From positions 620,001-684,000 of the forward strand of contig NZ_CP108006.1 in assembly GCF_036127095.1 (NCBI RefSeq): a stretch of 64,000 nucleotides of DNA, read 5' to 3'. Under the pieces are notes generated by a model. That model saw nothing but the letters and a program-made list of their open reading frames with translations. It was not told where the DNA came from and made no database searches. Made by a program: the position numbers and the translations under genes. Of the stretch, positions 9,394 to 17,320 are shown one piece after another. The stretch comes from Streptomyces sp. NBC_00335 (GTDB taxonomy: Bacteria > Actinomycetota > Actinomycetes > Streptomycetales > Streptomycetaceae). Position 1 is the first letter of the stretch, and every line of letters begins with the position of its first letter.

Positions 9394-10334
9394 ACACCGT
9401 GACGGATGTGGACGCGAACGGGAACGGGGCGGGGAACGCGGACTCGCCCGCGAACGGCGACGTGACGCCGGACGGCATCGGCCGCGAGGTCGCCCACGGC
9501 TACCGGGCCGGCCGGACGCTGCCGCTGCGCGTGGAAGCGCTGCGGCAGTGGCGCCGGCGGCGGACGCTGGTGATGGGCGGGATCCTGGCCGCCCTGCCCT
9601 TCATCCTGATGATCGCGTTCGCGGTCGGCGGCGGCCCCGGCAGCCGCGGTGGAAACGACGGCCGGATCACCCTCATCGACACGGCGACGGCCTCGGGCGC
9701 GAACTTCGCGGCCACCTGCCTGTTCGTGTCCGCCGGGTTCCTGCTGGTGGTGCCGGTGGCGCTGTTCTGCGGGGACACGGTGGCCTCGGAGGCCAGCTGG
9801 TCCTCGCTGCGCTACCTGCTGGCCTCGCCCGTGCCCCGGGCCCGGCTGCTGTGGAGCAAGCTGGTGGTGGCCCTCGGGTTCAGCCTGGCCGCGATGGTCC
9901 TGCTGCCGCTGGTGGCGCTCGCGGCGGGTACGGCCGCCTACGGGTGGGGGCCGCTGGAACTCCCCGCGGGTGGTTCGCTGCCGGCCGGGGACACGATCGG
10001 GCGGCTCGCCATCGCCGTGGCGTTCGTCTTCGTATCGCAGTTGGTCACGGCCGGTCTGGCGTTCTGGCTGTCGACGCGCACGGACGCGCCGCTGGGCGCG
10101 GTGGGCGGGGCGGTCGGGCTGACGATCGTCGGCAACGTGCTCGACGCCGTGACGGCGCTGGGGTCCTGGCGGGAGTTCCTGCCGGCGCACTGGCAGTTCG
10201 CCTGGGCCGACGCCTTGCAGCCGCAGCTCGAATGGGGCGGGATGATCAAGGGGACGGTGGTGTCGGTGTCGTACGCGGTGGTGCTGTTCGCCCTCGCGTT
10301 CCGCGGGTTCTCCCGCAAGGACATCGTGTCCTGA
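9390..10334 (+). CDS. ABC transporter permease (ABC-2 type)
   Basis: 314 aa. A polar N-terminal tail of about 60 residues is followed by about six hydrophobic segments, for example LVMGGILAALPFILMIAFAV and FAATCLFVSAGFLLVVPVAL. The EASWSSLRYLLASPVPRARL segment is typical of ABC-2 permeases. The ATG overlaps the preceding stop (ATGA), so it is the membrane partner of the fused ATPase. The cargo is unknown; daunorubicin-type exporters share this ATPase/permease form. Confidence 0.85.
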   Translation: MNTVTDVDANGNGAGNADSPANGDVTPDGIGREVAHGYRAGRTLPLRVEALRQWRRRRTLVMGGILAALPFILMIAFAVGGGPGSRGGNDGRITLIDTATASGANFAATCLFVSAGFLLVVPVALFCGDTVASEASWSSLRYLLASPVPRARLLWSKLVVALGFSLAAMVLLPLVALAAGTAAYGWGPLELPAGGSLPAGDTIGRLAIAVAFVFVSQLVTAGLAFWLSTRTDAPLGAVGGAVGLTIVGNVLDAVTALGSWREFLPAHWQFAWADALQPQLEWGGMIKGTVVSVSYAVVLFALAFRGFSRKDIVS

Positions 10335-10367
10335 GGACCGGTGGCTGAAGCCCGGGATCCGGCCCGC

Positions 10368-10393
10368 GGGGCCGTGCGATGACGCACGGCCCC
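10368..10393 (+). terminator. Terminator after the ABC operon
   Basis: An 11-bp perfect stem (GGGGCCGTGCG and its complement) with an ATGA loop, 34 bp after the permease stop. Confidence 0.75.
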
Positions 10394-10520
10394 GTTCGGC
10401 CGTCGGGGGCCAACCCGGGCGGACCCGCGTGTGCCTGCCGCCCCGGCGGCCCGTACCCCCCAAGAATCGCCTCGGTCAGGACGTACGGACGCGTCCGAAC
10501 GGCACCGAGGGGTACGACCG

Positions 10521-11462
10521 ATGGACAGAGCAGGACTTCCGCCTCGCAGGTTCGTGCTGACGGGCGGCCTCACGGCCGCCGCGGCCCTGCTCACCGGGTG
10601 CTCGGCGAAGAGCTCCCCGAAGCGGACGACGGCCGCGCCGGAGCCTCGGCCCAGCACCCCCGAGGGCGCGTACAGCCGCCTGCTGGAGGGCAACAAGCGC
10701 TGGGTGAGCGGCAGTCTCAACCACCCCGACCGGGATCCGGACCGCCGCGAGCTGGTGGCGCAGGCGCAGGATCCGTACGGCGTGATCCTGGCGTGCATCG
10801 ACTCCCGGGTGCCGCCGGAGCTGCTCTTCGACACCGGGCTCGGCGACCTGTTCGTGCTGCGCACGGGCGGGCAGGCGGTCGGCCCGGTGGTGACCGGGTC
10901 GGTGGAGTTCGGGCCGATGACGGCGGGCACCCCGCTGATCCTGGTCCTCGGGCACCAGCGCTGCGGGGCCATCGACGCTTCGTACAAGGCCTTGCGGGAC
11001 GGCAAGCCGCTGCCCGGCAACCTGCGGGCGATCGAGAAGGCGCTGGTGCCGGCGTACGAGCTGACGGTCAAGGATCCCGGCTCCGACCCGGTCGACACGA
11101 TGATCCGCAATCAGATCAAGGTGACGGCGGACGAGCTGCGGGCCAACGCGGATCTGGCACCCCTGGTGGAGAAGGGCTCGCTGGCCGTGGTCGGCGCCTA
11201 CTACTCGCTGGACACCGGTCAGGTGGAGGTGCTGACGGGGGCGCCGACGGGCGGCGCTTCCGCCAGCCCGTCGGCCAGTACGTCGGCCAGTACGTCGGCC
11301 AGCGCGTCGGCCAGCGCGTCAGCCAGTGCCTCCGGGAGCGTCTCGCCGAGCCCGTCGGAGTCGGCATCGTCCTCGGCGTCCGCCTCCGCGTCCGTCTCCG
11401 CGTCCGTCTCCGCGTCCCCGTCGGAGTCCGATTTCGGCAGTCCGTCGCCCGACGCCTCCTGA
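10521..11462 (+). CDS. Lipoprotein beta-carbonic anhydrase with Ser/Ala-rich tail
   Basis: 313 aa. The ATG at 10521 follows GAGGGG at a suitable distance. The N-terminus has RRF, a hydrophobic stretch and lipobox LTGC (Cys31), so the enzyme should be anchored outside the membrane. Beta-class zinc ligands are visible in ACIDSRVP and GHQRCG. The enzyme interconverts CO2 and bicarbonate. After the catalytic domain (about residues 50-245) comes a tail of about 65 residues made almost only of Ser, Ala, Pro and Thr, partly encoded by 12-bp DNA repeats. The tail could be a wall-spanning or O-glycosylated linker, but no further domain follows. Confidence 0.88.
   Translation: MDRAGLPPRRFVLTGGLTAAAALLTGCSAKSSPKRTTAAPEPRPSTPEGAYSRLLEGNKRWVSGSLNHPDRDPDRRELVAQAQDPYGVILACIDSRVPPELLFDTGLGDLFVLRTGGQAVGPVVTGSVEFGPMTAGTPLILVLGHQRCGAIDASYKALRDGKPLPGNLRAIEKALVPAYELTVKDPGSDPVDTMIRNQIKVTADELRANADLAPLVEKGSLAVVGAYYSLDTGQVEVLTGAPTGGASASPSASTSASTSASASASASASASGSVSPSPSESASSSASASASVSASVSASPSESDFGSPSPDAS
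11270..11329. repeat. 12-bp tandem repeat encoding the Ser/Ala tail
   Basis: Five consecutive 12-bp units (GTCGGCCAGTAC and close variants) begin at 11270, 11282, 11294, 11306 and 11318. Being a multiple of three, the array can change length without shifting the reading frame. A second 12-bp pattern, built on GCGTCCGTCTCC, follows near 11380-11420. Confidence 0.85.
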
Positions 11463-11476
11463 GGGCGGGACTGCGG

Positions 11477-12424
11477 TCAGCCGACGGCCCCCGCTACGGC
11501 GTCGACCTCCGCCAGGAGTTCGGCGTCGAGCGGCCGGTCGGCGACGGCCGCGTTGGCCCGTACCTGCTCGGCGGAGGTGGCGCCCGCGATGACGGAGGCG
11601 CAGCCGGGCTGGGCGGAGAGCCAGCCGATGGCGAGTTCCAGCACGGTGCGCCCGTGCTTGTCGGCGAGCGCCGCCAGGGCTTCCACGATGTCGAGGCGCT
11701 CGTCGGTGAGGTAGGCGTCGCGGCCTTCGAGGCGGGAGCCCGCGGGGACGGGGGCGCCGCGGCGGATCTTTCCGGTCAAGAGCCCATTGGCCAGCGGAAA
11801 GTAGGGAAGGACCCCGACTCCGTAGTGCAGGGCGGCCGGGACGAGCTCGCGCTCCGCCGACCGCTGGAGCAGCGACCATTCGTTCTGGGCCGATACGAAG
11901 GGTGCCGCGCCGGTTTCGCGGGCCACGTGGGCGGCTTCGGCGAGCTGCCAGCCGCTGAAGTTGGAGTGGCCGATGTAGCGGATCTTGCCCTCGGTGACGA
12001 GTTCGGTGAGCGCGGCGAGGGTCTCGGCCACGGGAACGGCCGGGTCGGGGCTGTGGAGTTGGTAGAGGTCGATGTGGTCGGTCTGCAGGCGGGTCAGGGA
12101 CGCTTCGACGGCGCGCCGGATGTAGGCGCGGCCGGCGCGGGAGCCGGCGGCGGGTCCGTAGCCCATGTCCACGCCGTCGTAGCCGAACTTGGTGGCGAGG
12201 ACGACCTGGTCCCGGCGGCCCTTGAGGGCCTCGCCGAGGTGGGTTTCGGAGCCCCCGGCGCCCCCGTAGATGTCTGCGGTGTCGAGCAGGGTGATGCCCG
12301 CGTCGAGAGCGGCGTCGACGACGGTGCGGGTGGCCCGGGCGTCGAGGCGGCCGCCGAAGTTGTTGCAGCCCAGCCCGATCGCCGAGACCTGAAGACCTGA
12401 ACTGCCCAGGGGGAGATGGCGCAT
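11477..12424 (-). CDS. Aldo/keto reductase
   Basis: 315 aa. TIM-barrel NADPH-dependent reductase. AKR signatures: the GITLLDTADIYGG region with catalytic Asp and Tyr, KFGYDG with the catalytic Lys, and IDLYQLHSPDP with the catalytic His. The start MRHLPLGSSGL at 12424 has GGAGGA upstream. It is divergent from the DeoR/LacI hybrid regulator and shares its 295-bp control region, so it may be a target. It ends 14 bp from the convergent carbonic anhydrase stop with no clear terminator. Confidence 0.9.
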   Translation of the reverse strand: MRHLPLGSSGLQVSAIGLGCNNFGGRLDARATRTVVDAALDAGITLLDTADIYGGAGGSETHLGEALKGRRDQVVLATKFGYDGVDMGYGPAAGSRAGRAYIRRAVEASLTRLQTDHIDLYQLHSPDPAVPVAETLAALTELVTEGKIRYIGHSNFSGWQLAEAAHVARETGAAPFVSAQNEWSLLQRSAERELVPAALHYGVGVLPYFPLANGLLTGKIRRGAPVPAGSRLEGRDAYLTDERLDIVEALAALADKHGRTVLELAIGWLSAQPGCASVIAGATSAEQVRANAAVADRPLDAELLAEVDAVAGAVG

Positions 12425-12613
12425 GTCTTTTCGTTCCTCCGCACTCGTCCGGCACATGGTCGACAGGACGGCAGTGTAGATCGCCACCGGTCTCCCCGAC
12501 CGGGCGGGACGGGACGGGCCCGCGGCACGGGCGGGACGGGTGGGATGGGTGGGGCGGCTGGGACGGGTGGCCCCTGTGCTCGTCGCGTCGCTGACCGGCT
12601 GACCGGCTGACCC

Positions 12614-12627
12614 GATTCGATCGAATC
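12614..12627. promoter_or_regulatory. Palindrome GATTCGATCGAATC between divergent genes
   Basis: A perfect 14-bp palindrome overlapping a second CGATCG (12627-12632), in the 295-bp region between the aldo/keto reductase and the DeoR/LacI hybrid. The same TTCGATCGAA core recurs on the other side of the regulator (13894-13905). The remaining part of this gap shows only GC-rich DNA with GGGACGG-type repeats (12500-12570). Confidence 0.65.
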
Positions 12628-12719
12628 GATCGTTTCGGCTTTCTGTGGTGGAATCGAGCGGCGCGCGCACCACGCGGACGCACCACGGACCACGGACGAC
12701 GCAGACCGCAGGGGGATCC

Positions 12720-13850
12720 TTGAGACCACATGTCGACCAGCGCCAGGCCCAGGTGCTCTCCCTCGTCCGGGCCCGGGGCAGTGCCCGCGTCGCGGACCTC
12801 GCCAGGGAACTGGGCATCTCCCCCGTCACCCTGCGGCGGGACGTCGAGGCGATGGCGGCGCGGGGCGAGATCCGGCGGATGCACGGGGTGATCAGCCGGC
12901 TGGAGTCCGACTCGGTGGGCGCGGAGACCGGCTCCACGGGCGCGCAGGCGGTCTCCGACGCGGCCACGGCCGCGGCCGCCGCCACGGGCCGGGGCGGCGC
13001 CGGGCTGGTGATCGGGATGGTCGTGCCGACCACCGAGTACTACTTCGCCGACGTCGTGCGGGGGGCCCGCGAGGTGGTCGAGGCACGGGGCGCGCGGCTC
13101 GCCGTGGGGCTGACGCGGTATCTGGCGGGCGAGGACCGCACGCAGGCGGACCGGTTGCTGTCCACGGGGGCCGACGGCCTGCTGCTGACCCCGAACTGGG
13201 CGGCCGGGGCGGCCGGACCCGGCGAAGGGGCGTGGACGGCCGAACTGCCCGTGCCCACCGTCCTGGTGGAGCGGTGGGCCCCGCCGGGGCATCCCGCGGC
13301 TTCCCTGGACCGGGTGACCTCCGACCACGCGGACGGCGCGGCGCGGGCCGTGCGGCACCTGGCGGAACTGGGTCACAAGCGGATCGCCCTGGCCAGCCGG
13401 GAGACCCCGACGTCGGGGCGGCTGCGGACCGGCTACGCGGCGGCCGTGGCCACGCTCGGTCTGGAGCCGGCTCCGGCGTGGCCCGCGGCCGGAGCGGCGC
13501 CGCTCGCGGAGGCGGAGGCGTTCGCGCGGACCCTGGACTACTTGTGCGCGGCGGTGGCGGAGGGGGGGGTGACCGCCGCCCTGATCCACAGCGACACGGA
13601 CGCGATCATGCTGATCCCGCGGCTCCAGGCGCGGGGGGTGCGGGTGCCGGAGGACCTGGCGGTGATCACGTACGACGACGAGGTGGCCGAGCTGGCCGAC
13701 GTACCGCTGTCGGCGGTGGCGCCGGCCAAGCGCGAGGTGGGGGCGCGGGCGGCCGGAATGCTGCTGGACCGGCTGGAGGACCGCGGGGCGGGGCGGGAGG
13801 GGCCGCGGCAGCATCTCGACCTGCTTCCCCGGCTGACCGTCCGGCCGTAG
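12720..13850 (+). CDS. DeoR-type HTH fused to LacI-type sugar sensor
   Basis: 376 aa from a TTG at 12720, preceded by GGGGGAT; an in-frame ATG at 12645 has no ribosome-binding site. Residues 1-60 form a DeoR helix-turn-helix (ARVADLARELGISPVTLRRDV). An Ala-rich linker leads to a LacI/periplasmic-binding sensor (IGMVVPTTEYYFADVVRGA ..., DHADGAARAVRHLAELGHKRIAL). This hybrid architecture occurs in actinobacterial sugar repressors. Identical palindromes flank the gene and are its best candidate operators. The ligand is likely a sugar or sugar acid (inference). Confidence 0.85.
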   Translation: MRPHVDQRQAQVLSLVRARGSARVADLARELGISPVTLRRDVEAMAARGEIRRMHGVISRLESDSVGAETGSTGAQAVSDAATAAAAATGRGGAGLVIGMVVPTTEYYFADVVRGAREVVEARGARLAVGLTRYLAGEDRTQADRLLSTGADGLLLTPNWAAGAAGPGEGAWTAELPVPTVLVERWAPPGHPAASLDRVTSDHADGAARAVRHLAELGHKRIALASRETPTSGRLRTGYAAAVATLGLEPAPAWPAAGAAPLAEAEAFARTLDYLCAAVAEGGVTAALIHSDTDAIMLIPRLQARGVRVPEDLAVITYDDEVAELADVPLSAVAPAKREVGARAAGMLLDRLEDRGAGREGPRQHLDLLPRLTVRP

Positions 13851-13890
13851 TCCCGGGAGGATGCGGGGCCCGAGCGCTCGCCCCTCCTGC

Positions 13891-13908
13891 GCGTTTCGAT
13901 CGAAATGC
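13891..13908. promoter_or_regulatory. Palindrome with core TTTCGATCGAAA
   Basis: GCGTTTCGATCGAAATGC is palindromic except for one pair and shares TTCGATCGAA with the site at 12614. A TTGACG hexamer follows at 13919-13924. It lies in the 295-bp gap between the regulator and the hydroxyacid dehydrogenase gene. Confidence 0.65.
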
Positions 13909-13964
13909 GGATTCGGTCTTGACGACATGATCGTCCGCACAAAAGGATGAGGCTCGCAACCAGC

Positions 13965-14000
13965 CCCGGGGCCGCCTCTTTGGGGAGCGGCGGCCCCGGG
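13965..14000 (+). terminator. Hairpin in the dehydrogenase leader
   Basis: A perfect 12-bp stem (CCCGGGGCCGCC and its complement) with a 12-nt loop. It may end the regulator transcript, or act as an attenuator if transcription starts at the promoter-like TTGACG just upstream. Confidence 0.6.
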
Positions 14001-14030
14001 TCCCATCCGCCCACGCGGGGACCGGGTCGC

Positions 14031-14081
14031 TCCCGCCCGTGTACCGTTCCCGCCCGCGTACCGTTCCCGCCCCCGTGTCGT
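14031..14081. repeat. 17-bp direct repeat, three copies
   Basis: TCCCGCCCGTGTACCGT and two variants follow head to tail at 14031, 14048 and 14065, between the hairpin and the dehydrogenase start. No known motif is recognised. Confidence 0.8.
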
Positions 14082-14145
14082 TCCCGGCGCCGCGGCCGGG
14101 GTTTGTGACCATCGGGACTTCGGATCTCACCGCAGGAGCCGTCAA

Positions 14146-15210
14146 GTGACCCACCCCGCCTCCGACTCCGTCCCCTCCCCCCTCGCCGCGCCCCGCAGGC
14201 CGGTCACCGTGCTCGCCATGAGCCCGGGAACCCGGGCCGCCGTCCTCGGAGAACGGATCCTTCCGGAGCTGGTCCGGGTCGCCGATGTGGACCCCGGACT
14301 GCTCGTCACCGACTTCGGCGCCGCCTCCTGCGAGGAGGCCGTGCGGCAGCGGCTGGCCGTGGCCGAGGTCCTGTTCACCGGGTGGGGCTGTCCTGTGCTG
14401 GACGCACGGGCGCTGGAGCTGATGCCGGAGCTCCGGGCGGTCGTGCACGCGGCCGGCAGCGTCAAACACCATGTGACCGAGGCTTGTTGGGATCGGGGGC
14501 TGCTGGTGTCGAGTTCCGCCGCCGTGAACGCCCTGCCGGTCGCCGAGTACACGCTCGCCGCCATCCTGTTCGCCAACAAGCGGGTACTGGACTCCGCGCA
14601 CGCCTACCGGGCCGCCCGCGGCCACGTCGACCCGCTGCGGCACTATCCCGCCGTCGGCAACTACCGCCGCACCGTCGGGCTGATCGGCGCCTCCCTCATC
14701 GGCCGGCGCGTCCTGGAACTGCTGCGCCCCTTCGACCTGCGGGTGCTCGTGCACGATCCGTACGCCGATCCGGCCGAGCTCGCCGCCCTCGGCGCCGAGG
14801 CCGTCGCCCTGGACGAACTGCTCTCCCGCAGCGACGTGGTGAGCCTGCACGCTCCCGAACTGCCGGAGACCCGACGGCTGCTGGACGCGCCCCGGCTGGC
14901 CCTCATGCCGGACGGGGCCACCCTCGTCAACACCGCGCGCGGCTCGCTCGTCGACACCGCGGCGCTGACCGGGGAACTGGTCTCGGGGCGGCTGCACGCC
15001 GTGCTCGACCACACCGAGCCGGAGGTGCTGCCCGCGAGCTCCCCGCTGTACGACCTGCCCAATGTGCTGCTCACCCCGCACGTGGCCGGTTCCCTGGGCG
15101 GGGAGCTGGACAGGCTGGCGGCTTCGGCCGTCGGGGAACTGGAGCGCTACGCCTCGGGCCTCGGCTTCCGCCACGCCGTCGACCGGGACCGGCTCGGCTA
15201 CTCGGCCTGA
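14146..15210 (+). CDS. D-isomer 2-hydroxyacid dehydrogenase
   Basis: 354 aa from GTG at 14146 (GGAG 6 bp before). The NAD-binding core VGLIGASLIGRRVLELL lies near residue 180. Catalytic residues of the family are visible: Arg in NTARGSLVD, Glu in DHTEPEV and His in TPHVAGS. It should interconvert a 2-ketoacid and a D-2-hydroxyacid; the actual substrate is unknown. Its control region carries the DeoR/LacI-type palindrome. The last 13 bp overlap the convergent isomerase gene. Confidence 0.88.
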   Translation: MTHPASDSVPSPLAAPRRPVTVLAMSPGTRAAVLGERILPELVRVADVDPGLLVTDFGAASCEEAVRQRLAVAEVLFTGWGCPVLDARALELMPELRAVVHAAGSVKHHVTEACWDRGLLVSSSAAVNALPVAEYTLAAILFANKRVLDSAHAYRAARGHVDPLRHYPAVGNYRRTVGLIGASLIGRRVLELLRPFDLRVLVHDPYADPAELAALGAEAVALDELLSRSDVVSLHAPELPETRRLLDAPRLALMPDGATLVNTARGSLVDTAALTGELVSGRLHAVLDHTEPEVLPASSPLYDLPNVLLTPHVAGSLGGELDRLAASAVGELERYASGLGFRHAVDRDRLGYSA

Positions 15211-15998
15211 CGGTCCGTCGCGCGGACCAGCCGCTCCAAGTACTCCCGGCCCGGCCCGAGCCGCTCGGGCAGTTCGCCGGCGCCGGGATACCAGCGCTTC
15301 TCGTACTCCCAGCAGAGCCAGCCCCCCGGCGGCAGGAGGGCCACCGCCTCGGCGAGGGGCAGCGCTCCCCCGCCGAGCCCGAGCGGGGTCAGCTCGTGCG
15401 CGGACGCCACGTCCTTGACCTGCGTGTACCCCAGGTGCCCGGCGAGGGTCCGGCTCGACTCGGCCGGCGACTCGCCGCCGAGCCAGGTGTGCAGTACGTC
15501 CCACAGCGCGCCCGCGCCCGGATGCGCGACCCGGTCGAGGACCCGGGCCGTGCTGGTCGCGGTGCGGTGCGAGTCGTGGGTCTCCAGCAGGATCCGGACC
15601 CCGTGCCGCTCGGCGAAGGGCGCGGCGGCCCGGAGCCTGCGGACCGCGTGCCCGTCGGCTTCGGCCGGGGGCAGGTCACCGCCGCCGGGGAAGACCCGTA
15701 CGTAGGGGGCTTCGAGGTCGGCGGCGAGCCGGACCAGGGCGTGGATCTCGGCGAGGACCGGCTCGTCGGGACCGGGCGCGGCCACCCGGGCGTAGCCGGC
15801 GACTCCGAGGACGGTGACGCCGGCGGAGGTCAGCGTGCGCAGGCCGGCCGCACGGTCGCCGGCGGGGCTGTCGGGGTGCAGGGGTTCCTCGGGGTGGGCC
15901 CGCAGTTCGAGGCCCTCGTAGCCGTGCGTGGCGGCGAGGTCCGCATTGCGCTCCAGAGGGGTGCCGGGCAGGCCGAGGGTGGAGAAGGCGTACTTCAC
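15198..15998 (-). CDS. Sugar phosphate isomerase/epimerase-like TIM barrel
   Basis: 266 aa. AP-endonuclease-2 superfamily fold: GYEGLELRAH near the N-terminus, ILLETHDSH, ALWDVLHTW, TQVKDV and a terminal WEYEKRW. These carry the usual metal-binding Glu, Asp and His. The GTG start overlaps the LacI stop by 4 bp, so it is co-transcribed with the repressor. A partner of the divergent oxidoreductase operon is likely. Confidence 0.85.
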   Translation of the reverse strand: MKYAFSTLGLPGTPLERNADLAATHGYEGLELRAHPEEPLHPDSPAGDRAAGLRTLTSAGVTVLGVAGYARVAAPGPDEPVLAEIHALVRLAADLEAPYVRVFPGGGDLPPAEADGHAVRRLRAAAPFAERHGVRILLETHDSHRTATSTARVLDRVAHPGAGALWDVLHTWLGGESPAESSRTLAGHLGYTQVKDVASAHELTPLGLGGGALPLAEAVALLPPGGWLCWEYEKRWYPGAGELPERLGPGREYLERLVRATDRQAE

Positions 15999-17107
15999 GG
16001 ACGGCCCCCTCCGATGGCCGCGGGCGGTCCGGCGGCGGGCGGTCCGGCGGCGGGCGGCGGCGCGGTGGAGGCGCGCACCATCAGCTCGGCGGGCAGCGTG
16101 GTGATGCCGCCGGGGGGCAGTGCTCTGCGGCCCGTGACGAGCTGGGCCGCGAGCACCCCGGCCTCCCGCAGCGGCACCCGGACGGTGGTGAGGGCGGGGG
16201 CGGTGTCGACGCAGACGGGCAGGTCGTCGAAGCCGGCGACGGAGACGTCCTCGGGTATCCGCAGGCCGGCCTCGCGCAGGGCCGCGGCGACCCCGGTGGC
16301 GACGGTGTCGTTGGCGGCGGCCACGGCCGTGAAGGGCGCTCCGCGGCGGAGCAGTTCACGGGTGGCGTCGTATCCGGCGGAGCGCTCGAACCCGGCGTGC
16401 ACGGTGAGGCTTGCGCAGTGCGCCGGCAGTGCGGGGTCGTGGTCGCGCAGGGCGTCCTGGTGTCCGGCGAGGCGCTCCCGGGTGGTGCTCAGTCCGGGCG
16501 GGCCGGCCACGTAGGCGATGTGCCGGTGGCCGAGCGCCAGCAGGTGCTCGGTGAGCCGGAAGGCGCCGCCCCGGTCGTCGAACATGACGGTGGCGACGGG
16601 GAGTCCGGCGGGCATGGGCAGCGGGGGCCGCCCGCACAGCACCACCGGGGCGCCGGTGGCCGCGATGCGGGCGAGGCGGGCTGCGAGCGCCCGGGTGTGC
16701 TCCGGCTCCTCCACGGCGCCGCCGGTCAGGACGACCCCTCCGGCCCGCTGGCCCTCCAGGAGGGCGAGGTAGTCCAGCTCGGCGGCGGGGGCCCCCTCGG
16801 TGTTGCAGACGACGGCGAGCCGCCGTGCGCCGCCCTGGCCGCCGGGGCCCAGGGCGCTCTGCAGGGATCCGGCGAGGATCCCGAAGAAGCTGTCCGCGAC
16901 ATCGTGCACGAGGACTCCGATGAGATCCGAGGTCGCCGCGGCGAGGGCCCTCGCGGGGCCGTTCGCGATGTAGCCGAGGTCCTCGATCGCCCGCTCCACG
17001 CGGGTCCTGGTGCCGCCCGCCACCGGGTATCCACCGTTCAGTACGCGCGAGACCGTGGCGGGCGATACGCCCGCGTGCGCCGCCACTTCGGCGAGTGTGA
17101 CCGCCAT
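15995..17107 (-). CDS. LacI-family transcriptional repressor
   Basis: 370 aa. Canonical LacI helix-turn-helix (TLAEVAAHAGVSPATVSRVL) plus hinge, then the periplasmic-binding-like sensor (IGVLVHDVADSFFGILAGSL). Two adjacent ATGs (17110, 17107) are possible; the second has better spacing from AGGAGG. The C-terminus ends in a Pro/Ala/Gly repeat (AAGPPAAGPPAA). Two identical operators lie in the 213-bp divergent promoter, so it should control both itself and the operon at 17321. Confidence 0.92.
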   Translation of the reverse strand: MAVTLAEVAAHAGVSPATVSRVLNGGYPVAGGTRTRVERAIEDLGYIANGPARALAAATSDLIGVLVHDVADSFFGILAGSLQSALGPGGQGGARRLAVVCNTEGAPAAELDYLALLEGQRAGGVVLTGGAVEEPEHTRALAARLARIAATGAPVVLCGRPPLPMPAGLPVATVMFDDRGGAFRLTEHLLALGHRHIAYVAGPPGLSTTRERLAGHQDALRDHDPALPAHCASLTVHAGFERSAGYDATRELLRRGAPFTAVAAANDTVATGVAAALREAGLRIPEDVSVAGFDDLPVCVDTAPALTTVRVPLREAGVLAAQLVTGRRALPPGGITTLPAELMVRASTAPPPAAGPPAAGPPAAIGGGRP

Positions 17108-17177
17108 CATCCCCTCCTTCCGATCCGTCCCGGGCCATCGTCTCACCCGGCGCGTGGATCTCCATACTCGCCGATGA

Positions 17178-17191
17178 AGAAAGCGCTTTCT
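17178..17191. promoter_or_regulatory. LacI operator 1
   Basis: AGAAAGCGCTTTCT is a perfect palindrome with the central CG typical of LacI-family operators, 71 bp upstream of the repressor start. Confidence 0.88.
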
Positions 17192-17245
17192 ATCACCCGT
17201 AAGAGTCTTGCACCGCGACCGTGCGCGGCCCTAGCCTGATCGAAG

Positions 17246-17259
17246 AGAAAGCGCTTTCT
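17246..17259. promoter_or_regulatory. LacI operator 2
   Basis: An exact second copy of AGAAAGCGCTTTCT, 68 bp centre to centre from the first and about 60 bp upstream of the oxidoreductase start. The pair could allow looping or independent control of the two promoters. Confidence 0.88.
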
Positions 17260-17320
17260 ATGCAGCCTTCTCCGTCACGAGACACAAAGAACACGCAACA
17301 AGACGAAGGAGGGGGACACC

